A DNA stretch of 24,722 bases from Welwitschia mirabilis (lineage: Eukaryota > Gnetophyta > Gnetopsida > Welwitschiales), in assembly GCA_051453625.1 (NCBI GenBank), contig JBOZIK010000001.1, positions 165,738,830 through 165,763,551 of the forward strand. Reading direction: 5' to 3'. The translations under genes and the position numbers were made by a program. Under the pieces are notes generated by a model. The model was not told the DNA's origin, ran no database searches, and saw nothing but the letters and a program-made list of their open reading frames with translations. Positions within the stretch are counted from its first letter, which is position 1. The number at the start of each line of letters is the position of its first letter. This document shows, one piece after another, positions 10,497-18,760 of the stretch.

Positions 10497-10872
10497 ATGG
10501 TCAGAACAAAGATTGGTGTGTCTAGAAAAGGCAAGGAACCAGCTTCTCAAGAAGAGTAGTTCATGTCTCTAGCAGCCAGAAAAGCCTGTTTTGAAGGGTT
10601 GAACAAGCTGCCAATAGCCCCTGAACGAAGAATTGATTATGAATCTTTCAGGAGATAAATGAAGATTGTACATAAATTTGAAGAGCAAAGGTGGATGAAC
10701 ACATGAGACCTCAATACAATAGCTTCTGCAAGAATGGTGCAACTATTTTAGTGTAATGTTCGTTTTGATTCCTCTTCTTGGATCATTTTCTCCAGAGTTT
10801 AAGGGAGAGACATGGCTATAGATTTAGATGCCATCTCTCTCGTCACAAGTTACCCCAATGATCACCACAAAT
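10497..10872 (+). pseudogene. ORFx copy 1: putative plant transposon protein, N-terminal part, broken
   Basis: Starting at ATG 10497 the frame reads M-VRTKIGVSRKGKEPAS, then PIAPERRIDYESF, KFEEQRWMNT and DLDAISLVTSYPND. It matches ORFx copy 2 (18761) in one continuous reading frame over the whole stretch, despite stops at 10557 and near 10656, 10704 and 10751. The start codon is chosen because both copies open with a Met followed by a Lys/Arg-rich segment ending in RKGKEP(A/T)S. The domain resembles the 'putative plant transposon protein' family, whose function is unknown. Similarity to copy 2 ends near 10870, so the C-terminal half is lost. It is preceded by array C. Non-functional. Confidence 0.7.
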
Positions 10873-10980
10873 TTGGGCATCTAAGTCTTCAAAGAAAAAC
10901 AAATTTGATGCCTTGAGAAAATTTTCAATAACACGGTTCCACCAATGATAACCACAAATTTTTCCATCCAAAGAAAAACA
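10853..10980. repeat. Imperfect local duplication, offset about 86 bp
   Basis: The block CCAATGATCACCACAAATTT followed by CAAAGAAAAACA (10855-10901) recurs as CCAATGATAACCACAAATTT followed by CAAAGAAAAACA (10941-10980). The duplication lies at the point where similarity between the two ORFx copies stops. Confidence 0.6.
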
Positions 10981-11214
10981 TTCTTAAAGTCTTCAACGAT
11001 AAGATAATGCAAGTTTATAGACTGCAACTGAAGGTGAAAAGCTTGCTAAAAACTAATTCTCTGATTAAAAACTGTAGGAGCATAAAGAGCAATGAGAAAC
11101 CAATCACACTTTTACTTGATTTTAATAGTCAACATATTATGAGTTGCCCAAAGGAAATCCACCTACTGGTGATCTCTCCGAATATTCCAAAGTCCACCGG
11201 ATCTGCCTTGAGAT

Positions 11215-11294
11215 TCTTTAATACAAAACCCACTGTTAATAAAAAGACTTACAATCTTTAATACAAAACCCACTGTTAATAAAAAGACTTACAA
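11215..11294. repeat. Perfect 40-bp tandem duplication
   Basis: Two adjacent identical 40-bp units, 11215-11254 and 11255-11294, each running from TCTTTAATACAAAACCCACT to a final GACTTACAA. Identity of the two units suggests a recent slip event or an assembly artefact. No gene is disturbed. Confidence 0.93.
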
Positions 11295-12184
11295 CTTACA
11301 TAAGAATATGACACCATTTGGCCAAATGACCATATAAGTTGATATATTTACATCAAACATAATAGAAACAATTCATTTGTGACCATCTCCAAGGACATAC
11401 AAAGCCATGTGGAGAAGTTTCTCCAAAAAATGGTTTAAAACAGTACTGTTAAATGTATTTTAGTGGTCATCTTATTGTACTCATGACCTTCCCATATGAA
11501 ATCCTTTTAACAAGCTGCAAGATGTCTTGAAATTCTTACTTTTAAAATAATATAAAAGCACTATGAGATCTTTTCCATCTGAGATCCTTTGATAGGAGAG
11601 AACAAGGCAAACATTTTGCAGGAACCATTTAAGCTTGCTAGTTTGGAATGCAAAACAATTAAGTCCTATATGTTGGCATGCATATATCACAAATTACTGA
11701 TCATACAATCGTCTAGTTCAAGTATTATGTTAAATCAATAGATGCTTTCAAGTTTAAAGAATCAAAAGTTGAAGAGAATGATTCCTTGAATTCATTAACA
11801 TGTGTTTATCAAACATATTAATTATGTTTTTGGACTATATAACACTTAGGTATGCTCCATATCTTGTCTGAATACATGAAAATACCTAAAACTAATGAAA
11901 AGTGCACATGAAAAGTGTACTTTATTCCAAACTTGTTTGTTCTTCCCAAGTTCAACACTGAATTTACTCAGTTTTGCCAAATTTAGATTGCAAGTTAGTT
12001 TAATAGGCAAAACAAGTTTGGTCACAAGTCCAAGTTTTGCTACAATGATAAAAACTGACATGACAAATGAAAAATCTAACTTGTCTAACATTAGTTGTGA
12101 AGACAATGTTCAAAGTTTGTTATCAGGGGTTGTCATTTTGTGATAAATAAGTTCAAATAATATGATTATAAGTTAAAAAAAGAA
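11295..12184. other. No recognisable gene
   Basis: AT-rich sequence with only short open stretches on both strands and no motif I know. The overlapping open stretches at 11846-12143 are on opposite strands and have no domain support. Probably old intergenic or transposon DNA. Confidence 0.5.
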
Positions 12185-12344
12185 AAGCAGTTACAAACTT
12201 GGCCTTCCTTAATATTAGACCTATCCATGTTTATAATGAGTTTAGTCAAAGTTGTTATGGCTATATTTAGCTTTTGGATAAGTTAGTTATGTCTAGAATA
12301 GGTATAGATAGTTATAAATTTGTCATATATGGTACTATTATTAG
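12185..12344 (+). repeat. Left part of a diverged repeat (possible outer 5' LTR), interrupted at 12345
   Basis: This block is similar over its whole length to 15800-15965: both contain ACCTATCCAT(A/G)TTTATGA, TTTAGCTTTTGG and end in TACTATTA. At 12345 it is cut by the small LTR element; the other copy continues without interruption into TGTGCACTGATACGACATA, which resembles TGCATTCATACCATATA at 14178 just past the insertion. The two copies together look like a pair of diverged LTRs about 3.6 kb apart, supported by a degenerate primer binding site at 14266. Confidence 0.5.
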
Positions 12345-12849
12345 TGTTGAGATAACAGTGAATTCAACTTCACTTATTAAAAATAGAAAGACTCTCTTTC
12401 TTGTGAAGTGTTACTCAAGTGTAAACTATTTGTTCTATTTTCTCCTCTTATGTCCAGATTATGTAGGGGATTTACCTGTTTACTGTGAGTTATTTTATAC
12501 GTGAGAGACAAACTGTATTGTTGAAGTGATAGAGTCTCTCTTTCTTTCCCACTTCTATGCCTATTTCCAATGAGTTAACTCTTGAATAATTCCTATATAA
12601 ACGGATTAGAGTTTGGAATATTGTAAGCGAGGCAATGGTAGCTTGTATGTTTTAAGCTTGAGGTGCCTTGGAATCCATGTATCCTGAGTTTGGCACATAA
12701 TAAAGAGCATATTTTCTGTGGAGGTTTCCCTCTGTCTTTGAGGGTTTTACCATGTAAATTTTGGTGTCTTTTATTGCACATAATTTTAAGTCTTTGTGGC
12801 ATTGTAATTTATTACCTAGAATAGTATTTCGGAGCGGCCTCTCCCAACA
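12345..12849 (+). repeat. 5' LTR of the short element
   Basis: 505 bp, TGTTGAGA...CCCAACA. It contains CCTATATAAACGG (TATA-like, about 12592-12604), and in both LTRs the stretches GCCTTGGAATCCATGTATCC and GGAGGTTTCCCTCTGTCTTT are conserved. AATAAAGAG at about 12699 could act as a poly(A) signal. Confidence 0.92.
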
Positions 12850-12864
12850 AGTGGTATCGGAGCT
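12850..12864 (+). other. Primer binding site of the short element
   Basis: AGTGGTATCGGAGCT directly follows the LTR end CCCAACA. It matches the initiator tRNA-Met type site with one change (CGG for CAG). Confidence 0.88.
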
Positions 12865-12976
12865 TCAGGTGTAACGCAGTGGTGGGGAATTTGGCTTGGA
12901 ATATTTGTGCTGACTTGAAGGACTAAACTAGATTGAAGTGTTGTTTCAGGGGGAGCTATTGCGAGTGATGGAAATT

Positions 12977-13159
12977 ATGGTTGTTGTTTTGGCTGAGGAT
13001 TTAAGAGGATCTACCAATAAGGATGCTTCGTCATCAAGTATGGCTCTGGTTGCTAATGAAAAACAATGGAAAAGGAAACCAAAATGCTAGCATTGTAGAA
13101 AGATTCAACATGTGAAGAAATATTGCCCCAGTATCTCTAAAAAGGATGAGCCTACTTAA
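12977..13159 (+). pseudogene. Gag C-terminal fragment with CCHC knuckle
   Basis: ATG at 12977 opens a frame of about 60 codons up to TAA at 13157. It contains a linker (STNKDASSSSMALVANE) and a copia gag knuckle with Cys at 13085 and 13094, His at 13109 and Cys at 13124 (C-X2-C-X4-H-X4-C). One in-frame TAG (13088) falls inside the first C-X2-C, where relatives often have an aromatic residue, so it is probably a Trp codon turned into a stop. The gag N-terminus is missing. This is the only coding trace in the short element; I infer the element arose by internal deletion of a longer copia element. Confidence 0.8.
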
Positions 13160-13652
13160 GTAGTTATTACTGCAAAAGCTGATATCTCATTCTAATGTAA
13201 TGCAACAAAGAGCCAGGTTATGGTCCTTTTCTCCAAGGCCATGACTAGATGCTTGCAGTAAGTCGGAGTTGTATGTTCTTTTTGTTGTCCTTTTCAATGC
13301 CAGTAGTATTTTTGCTGCCTAATGTGAGTCTTGAATTTGTTGTCTCATTAAGACATCACATGCATGGGCACTTATGAGACAATGTCTGTAATTGGTAGTT
13401 TGATATTATCTCATTTGTTAGCTTGAGGAGACCTGGCCCATTTGGATGTTCTTGTGCAGAGATATGCCTCAAAGGTGGTGCACCCTAATGATTCTTCTGC
13501 ATGCTCTGGTTCATGTCTGACAGTGATGGATAAGAGGTTTGATGATGTTGTTCCACCAAGGATTTCGTCATTCTGTGGAGATGGTATTTTTATGCCTTTA
13601 GCATTGGTCATGGTGATTCTTCTTCAAGTTCAAGCTCAAGTGAAGTTGCCTT

Positions 13653-13664
13653 CAAGTGGGAGAT
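13653..13664 (+). other. Polypurine tract of the short element
   Basis: CAAGTGGGAGAT directly precedes the 3' LTR start TGTTGAGA at 13665. This is the usual plant copia arrangement priming plus-strand DNA synthesis. Confidence 0.85.
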
Positions 13665-14172
13665 TGTTGAGAAGTTTATGAATTCAACTTCACTTTTTAA
13701 AAATGAAAAGTCTCTCTTTCTTGTGAAGTATTACTCAAATGTAAATTGTTTGTTCTATTTTCTCTTATGTCCTATTTAAGTAGGGGATTACCTGTTTACT
13801 GTGAGTTATTTTATATGTGAGATAGAAATCGTATTGTTGGAGTGATAGTTAGAGTCTCTACTTCTTTCCCGCTTCTGTGTCTCTATGTACAATGAGTTAA
13901 CTCTTGCATAATTCCTATAAAAAGGGATTAGAGTTTGGAAGATTGTGAGTAAGGCAAAGGTAGCTTGTATGTTTTGAGCTTGAGGTGCCTTGGAATCCAT
14001 GTATCCTGAGTTTGGCAGATAATAAAAAGCATATTTCTTGTGGAGGTTTCCCTCTGTCTTTGAGGGTTTTATCGTATAAATTTTGTTGTCTTCTGTTGCA
14101 CATAATTTTAACTTTTCGTTGCTTTGTAATTTATTACTTAGCACAGTATTTTAGGAGCGACCTTTCCCAACA
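13665..14172 (+). repeat. 3' LTR of the short element
   Basis: 508 bp, TGTTGAGA...CCCAACA, alike throughout to 12345-12849 with scattered substitutions and a few small indels. It contains CCTATAAAAAGGG (about 13913-13925) at the TATA-like position of the 5' LTR. The divergence shows that the insertion is not recent. Confidence 0.92.
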
Positions 14173-14282
14173 ATTAATGCATTCATACCATATAAGGATG
14201 TTGCATTGGAACACTCATTGTAACAAGCTATATTCTTCATAGATACTTCTCATTGGCTCTCACAATTGATATCAGAAGTTGG
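14173..14282 (+). repeat. Right part of the interrupted outer repeat and degenerate primer binding site
   Basis: After the small element, 14173-14264 ends in CTCTCACA and is followed at 14266 by TTGATATCAGAAGTTGG, 15 of 17 bases like the common plant copia site TTGGTATCAGAGCTTGG. This supports reading 12185-12344 plus 14173-14264 as one LTR of about 250 bp split by the insertion. No gag could be recognised downstream. Confidence 0.48.
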
Positions 14283-14984
14283 CCTCCGAAATTGTGTTTA
14301 ACCACACCATTTGACTTACCTTTTTAAGATAAAGAAGTTCATTACCATGGGGAAATTCCATGGAGTTAATTTCATTTGTTAAAAATCAGATTGTAGCTAG
14401 CCTTGATTTTAGAGGGGTTTTAGGAGATTGTAGATGGCTCTATTCCTTGTCCAAATCCATCAAAAATGCAACCACGCATTTTCAAATAGAGGATGAAGAT
14501 TGGCCTACCACTAAATTAAGCAGTTTCTTCTCATGATGCTTTGTGAGTTGCTGAACTCTCAGTTTTATAGTGGTTTGCAAGTTCTTGTTGGCAACTCCAC
14601 TTTCCTATAGGGATTATTGAATCTGCCTTTCACAAGGTAATGGCACATGCACTTCTGAAGTTTTTCTCCCTCATGAGAATTTCGCAGTAACACAAGCTTT
14701 ACTGGAGTGATCAAAAGGCAATATTGGAGGCTTGTTGCAGAACTCTGTGTTTCTGTCTTTCTTACGGTTAATATCCAAGCCATTCACAATGTTCTTGGAC
14801 TTGACATTAAGAAGGGAATTGTTAAAATTATTTTATTAGAAAACAAAGTTTGTTACTATGGCCTATCACTATGGGATAAATAACTCCAAAGAATGTGCGG
14901 CATACCCTTATGGAAATGCTGATATGGAAACCTTATCAAGAATGATTCACATATCCCCCTTTTGGCATGGGCTTGAGAAAGTTA

Positions 14985-15359
14985 AATCTTAGTATTTTCA
15001 AGACTTTAGGTCTTCAACTAATTGTTCATCAAAGGATGGTTATGCTACTTTCTATCTAGAAACATCATGTCATGTGCCTACAGCTTAAAACTTTTTTGCC
15101 TCCAAAACTTAAGCTTTTCATGTTCAAAGTACTTTTAAATGAGTTGCCCACCCTTTCAAATCCTCATCAAAAGTGGGTAACAAATTCATCAAAGTGTTCA
15201 TTCTGCAATTGTGATAAGGATGTTAATCATGTCATAGTGAAATGCCCGCTCTTAGCTGTGACATGGCAACATCTAACTACTCTCTCTCAAAGGTGCCATC
15301 ATTTCAAGGGGATCACCAAGGTATGCATTCATTGGTGCCTTAATCACGACCTGAAGTAG
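14985..15359 (+). pseudogene. LINE remnant: RT-associated zinc-binding (zf-RVT) domain
   Basis: The open part from 15072 reads PPKLKLFMFKVLLNELPT followed by CSFCNCDKDVNHVIVKCPL and TWQHL. This is the zf-RVT pattern at the C-terminus of plant non-LTR (LINE) reverse transcriptases: PPK-KLF-W, C-X2-C, H-X4-C, then a Trp helix. A weak continuation upstream (about 14985-15070, SSKDGYATFYL) fits the segment before it, after a stop. Endonuclease and RT proper are absent, as is usual for fragments of 5'-truncated LINEs. Non-functional. Confidence 0.75.
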
Positions 15360-15396
15360 ATCACCAAGATATGCATTCGTTGGTGCCTTAATGATG
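15311..15396. repeat. 48-bp imperfect tandem duplication
   Basis: GATCACCAAGGTATGCATTC at 15311 recurs as GATCACCAAGATATGCATTC at 15359, each followed by (A/G)TTGGTGCCTTAAT. It lies at the end of the LINE remnant and includes its last codons. Confidence 0.85.
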
Positions 15397-15799
15397 TCTT
15401 TATCAAAGTGTTAAGATAGGTTTTCAAACTTTGTGGTCCATGGTTTTAGCAAGGTGGGAATCGACTATAAAAGTGAGAGCAAAATGACTTTGCTCAATTG
15501 CTCTCCCCGTTAAACTACTGACAGTTTCTAGCTGTGCCTCCTTTTTGGCTTTCTCTTGTTTTACTTTGCTTGACTGGTTTTCAATGGTTTTAATGATCAC
15601 TTTGGCTTTTGTCTTAGCACTTTTGACCTTTATGTTGATCTGGGCCATGAATTATAAGACCTCATGATTACTTCATCTTTGTCTTTTTGTTTGTTGTTAG
15701 AAGGGCCCAACTATCGATGTATCGCTTTGTGAATCTTACTAGAAAAGATTTTACAGTTTCTCTCTAAAAAAAAAGGTCCAAAAAATGTGGTTTCAAGTG

Positions 15800-15975
15800 A
15801 AGACACAACTGGTTGCAAACTTGTTTATACTGAATATTGGACCTATCCATATTTATGATTAGTCAAGTCAAAATTGTTATGACTATCTTTAGCTTTTGGG
15901 CAACTTAGCTATAAGTCTTATCTAGAATACGCATAGGTAGATCGTCTCTTATAGTACTATTAGTTGTGCACTGAT
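15800..15975 (+). repeat. Uninterrupted copy of the outer repeat (possible outer 3' LTR)
   Basis: Direct-repeat partner of 12185-12344. It reads through the position at which the short LTR element inserted in the other copy, so it acts as an empty-site reference. Beyond 15975 similarity to 14178-14264 becomes weak. The two copies have diverged strongly, so the outer element is old. Confidence 0.5.
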
Positions 15976-16167
15976 ACGACATAAATATATTGTATTGCAT
16001 TAATCATAATTGAAGAAATATTGGGAGAAAACCCTTTTATTCGATCTATCAAAGTATTTACAATACCCACTTATTTATAGGACACAGGTCCTCTACGACA
16101 AAATGCCTAATCAATGTGGGATTTAAGGAAATAACATAAAATAGCAAATTATGGGGCTAGTAGCAAT
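15976..16167 (-). mobile_element. Possible LTR fragment on the minus strand
   Basis: Minus-strand reading shows TCCCACATTGATTAGG, then CCTATAAATAAG, then AATAAAAGGG and TCTCCCAATATTTC. A TCCCACAT-type start region followed by a TATA box and AATAAA is typical of many plant LTRs and TRIMs. The sequence runs into the gap at 16168, so neither boundary nor a partner can be seen. Confidence 0.35.
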
Positions 16168-16267
16168 NNNNNNNNNNNNNNNNNNNNNNNNNNNNNNNNN
16201 NNNNNNNNNNNNNNNNNNNNNNNNNNNNNNNNNNNNNNNNNNNNNNNNNNNNNNNNNNNNNNNNNNN
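16168..16267. other. Assembly gap, 100 N
   Basis: Exactly 100 undetermined bases, a common placeholder for unknown length. The gap removes the start of the copia integrase, including the first catalytic Asp region. Confidence 0.98.
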
Positions 16268-17105
16268 CAATTCAAACTAAGAGTATTGGTGGAAAAAATA
16301 TTTCCTTGTAATAGTCAATGATTTTTCCAGATTTTGTTGGGTATTTTTCCTATCAAGTAAAGATGAAGCTTTTGATATGTTTGTCAAAGTTTGCAGGAGA
16401 ACTCAAAAGGAACAAGGAAATCCCCTCAAAACCATCAGAATAGACAAAGGAGGTGAGTTTGATAATGACAGATTTGAAATTTTTTGTAATTCTAATGGAA
16501 TTGGTTATCAGTTTTCAGCTCCACAAACTCCTCAACAAAATGGTGTTGTGGAAAGAAAGGACCAAGTGCTAATTGAAATGGCACGGACTATGTTGAATGA
16601 GGAATCCCTATCACATCACTTTTGGGCTGAAGCAGTAAACACAGCTAGCTACATTTCCAACAGAGTGTTTCTTCGGGTAGGAACCAAGAAAACTACCTAT
16701 GAACTCTGGTATGGAAAGCATCCAAATGTAAGTTATTTTAAAGTCTTTGGTAGCAAAGATGGTATTCTTAAAGATAAAGGACCTTTAGATAAATTTGACT
16801 CAAAATCAGATGAAGGAATTTTTCTTGGATATTCTTCAAGTAAGGCTTATAGGGTGTTTAATAAGTCATCTGGCAAAATTGAGGAATCTGCTCATGTTAA
16901 AATAGATGATTTGAATGTAAGATCTAGTGGCTTAGACAAAAATGATGATGTGGATCCAATTCCATATATTCCCATTAGCAGTTCCAACACATCAACATCA
17001 GAAATAAGACCATCTTCCCCCATTCAAACTCAACCACAGAAGAGACCCAAACTTTTCATTCCTTACCTCAAAGAACCAAACGAGATCATGCTATGGAGGT
17101 GGTAG
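16268..17105 (+). pseudogene. Copia integrase, partial
   Basis: Integrase inserts element cDNA into the host genome. After NDFSRFCWVFFLSSKDEAFD (frame open from about 16310), the best part is 16377-17105. It holds the second catalytic Asp region (IRIDKGGEFDN), the catalytic Glu in PQQNGVVERK, ARTMLNEESL, HHFWAEAVNTASYISNRV, YELWYGKHPNVSYFKVFG and GIFLGYSSSKAYRVFN. The first catalytic Asp (HxD-GP region) falls in the gap. This is the best preserved coding piece in the window: about 240 codons without a stop. It ends at TAG 17103-17105, after which the frame is broken. It precedes an RT start, the normal copia order, but belongs to a different copy from the gag/protease pieces on each side. Confidence 0.88.
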
Positions 17106-17395
17106 TTAGCAACCCAAATCTGGGTACTACAACAAGAAGTAGTAAACACATTAGCCCAAGTTTTCTCTGTTTCCTTTCTCCATTAGAAGCTAAAAATTTT
17201 CATGAAGTAGAAAAGGGTGAGGCATGGATGCTAGCCATGTAGAATGAGATTCATCAATTTGAGAGAAACAAGGTGTAAAACTTAGTTTCTCCTACTAAGG
17301 GAAGCATATTATTGGAATTAAATGGGTTTTCAAGAATAAGAAAGATGAGAACCACAATATCATTCAGAACAAGGCTAAATTGGTTGCACTAGGGT
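17106..17395 (+). pseudogene. Copia reverse transcriptase, N-terminal fragment
   Basis: Continues the preceding integrase after its stop. It shows PLEAKNFHEVEKGEAWMLAM, then a stop, NEIHQFERNKV and, after frame changes, pieces like the family's IKWVFKNKKDE and KARLVAQG. It stops at about 17395, before the RT catalytic motifs, where sequence matching a gag/protease copy begins. The palm, YVDD box and RNase H are absent here and nowhere else in the window as copia type. Confidence 0.75.
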
Positions 17396-18143
17396 AAACA
17401 TAACTTTATCAAGCTCTTAGGAAGTGGAAGATCACCATTCGACAAATTAGGACTTGGTAGGACTCCAGGTTTATCTACTCCCTTTCATTATTATTAGTCT
17501 AGAATAAGTTCTAAATCATCTAGAAAGAAATGCTTTTATTGTAATAGAATGGATCATATGCAATTCTCTTGTCCGATTTAAAAATCTATTTTCTTTGGAT
17601 ATCCATGCAAATTTCAATTTGAAAACAGATCTCACAAAGTGAATAATAAACCTAGTAAAATGAAATGGGTTAGGAAGAACTCTATGACCACTCTTTTTGC
17701 TCATGCTATATTTAAAGTCCTAGAGAAAACCAAGTGGTATCTTGATAGCGGGTGCTCCGATCATATGACCGGGAACAAGAGTCTGCTAAGCTCCTTTCAA
17801 GAGTATGATGGAGGTATAGTTACCTTGGAGATAATGGAAAAGGACACATTGTAGGAAAAGGGTCTATAGCTGCAACTGAGCACCGCCTTACTATCCATGA
17901 TGTTATCTAGTGGAAGGGCTGAAACACAACCTGCTTAGCATATCTCAAATCAGTGATAGAGGGAACACTGTTTCTTTCACTAAGGACAAATTTATTGTTA
18001 GAAATGCTAAAAACAATAACATAGTCTTGACTAGTGGCAGGTCATACGTCATTAGTCATGAGGATGTGTCAAGAGAAGGCTGCTACTTGGCCTATACTGA
18101 AGAAATAAATCTATGGCATAGAAGACAAGGGATCAGAAATTAA
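17396..18143 (+). pseudogene. Second copia copy: gag knuckle, protease and GAG-pre-integrase
   Basis: Begins with a GSGRSPFDKLGLG motif that matches 9550 in the first copy. It has a complete CCHC knuckle (Cys 17531, Cys 17540, His 17555, Cys 17570) and, after a stop, the protease (open from 17639) with TKWYLDSGCSDHMTGNKS; the catalytic Asp-Ser-Gly is intact (Asp codon 17744). A frame change near 17820 leads to the GAG-pre-integrase domain (17910-18143: GLKHNLLSISQISD, ending in EINLWHRRQG). The family normally continues LGH-N and into integrase; here it stops and a non-coding spacer follows. The break is farther downstream than in the first copy (about 10015), so the two deletions have different endpoints. 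Confidence 0.85.
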
Positions 18144-18333
18144 AAGATCCAAGACCGAACTTTGGGCATTGGGGTAAATCCCCATGAGGTCAGTATTTCG
18201 ATCTTGGTTGTATCTTGTCGTACATATTGTAAATATGAAAATGTTTCTTTTCGTTATTTGTAAAATATTAAATATTGTTTATGTAAATTCTTTGGTTTTT
18301 CTCTTTTTCTCTTCTTTTCTGAGTTCATGCTTG

Positions 18334-18582
18334 GACGTCCCAACTTCTATTCCCCGACGTTTGGCTTTCTTATCTTCAATTTTTCCTGAGTGATATCTTG
18401 GACGTCTCGCCATATTTCTGAGACGTTTGACTTTCATAGAATCATTTGCTCTCGAGTAGACATACCCCCTTACTCCTCGGACGTTTGCCGACCTTTCCTC
18501 CTTTGTACCAGGTTAAAATTCGGATGCCCGACCATCGTATCCGGGCATTTGGCTTTTAAGGCGGTGCAGGACGCCCATGCTC
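18334..18582 (+). repeat. Array D of GACGTCC pairs and GC-rich module upstream of ORFx copy 2
   Basis: Pairs start at 18334/18356, 18401/18422, 18459/18480 and 18523/18545 (22, 21, 21, 22 bp). The second members are often GACGTTT. The array is followed by AAGGCGGTGCAGGACGCCC (from 18558), shared with 10360-10377, and by ATGCTC. It ends about 15 bp before a TATA box and about 180 bp before the ATG of ORFx copy 2. Same order as at array C, so the arrangement is inherited. Confidence 0.82.
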
Positions 18583-18594
18583 CGTCTGCCTTTT

Positions 18595-18600
18595 TATAAA
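18595..18600 (+). promoter_or_regulatory. TATA box of the internal ORFx promoter (candidate)
   Basis: TATAAA in the context CTTTTTATAAAGGG, between array D and the ORFx start. Transcription would be expected to start some 25-35 bp downstream, giving a CT-rich 5' leader of about 130 nt. The position relative to the array is like that of the LTR TATA boxes, only closer. Confidence 0.55.
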
Positions 18601-18692
18601 GGGTATTAACCCTTTTCTTATTTCATTTCATTTCTTCTACTTTCACCACGTGAACTCCCTACCTCCTTTCCACCACAACACCTTATTCTTTT

Positions 18693-18696
<4 letters not shown>

Positions 18697-18733
<37 letters not shown>
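18697..18733. repeat. (TC)n microsatellite in the ORFx leader
   Basis: A 37-bp pure TC run, ending 27 bp before the ATG at 18761. CT-rich leaders are common in plant genes; copy 1 has a CT-rich but not repetitive leader at the same place. Confidence 0.95.
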
Positions 18734-18740
<7 letters not shown>

Positions 18741-18760
18741 AAGTTAGTCTTTTTCAAGCC

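Larger units (their letters stand above)
12345..14172 (+). mobile_element. Short non-autonomous LTR element, complete, with target duplication
   Basis: Two LTRs (12345-12849 and 13665-14172) both start TGTTGAGA and end CCCAACA and are alike throughout. The flanking 5-mers are ATTAG (12340-12344) and ATTAA (14173-14177), a target duplication with one mismatch. A primer binding site follows the 5' LTR, and AAGTGGGAGAT (a plant copia polypurine tract) abuts the 3' LTR. The internal part is only 815 bp and codes at most for the gag C-terminus; protease, integrase and RT are absent, so it must have moved with enzymes from another copia element. Its 1.83-kb size is near that of TRIM/small gag-only elements, though the roughly 505-bp LTRs are longer than classical TRIM LTRs. 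Confidence 0.92.

Noticed and set aside
10246-10572. 108-codon plus-strand open stretch across array C and the ORFx leader
   Set aside because: It is in a different frame from ORFx, which is supported by a second copy; the peptide is repeat-derived.
13806-14144. Minus-strand 112-codon open stretch
   Set aside because: It lies wholly inside the 3' LTR of the small element, and the other LTR does not keep it open.
15424-15648. Lys-rich minus-strand open stretch of 74 codons
   Set aside because: Coiled-coil-like by composition only; no second copy, no family match and old repeats on both sides.
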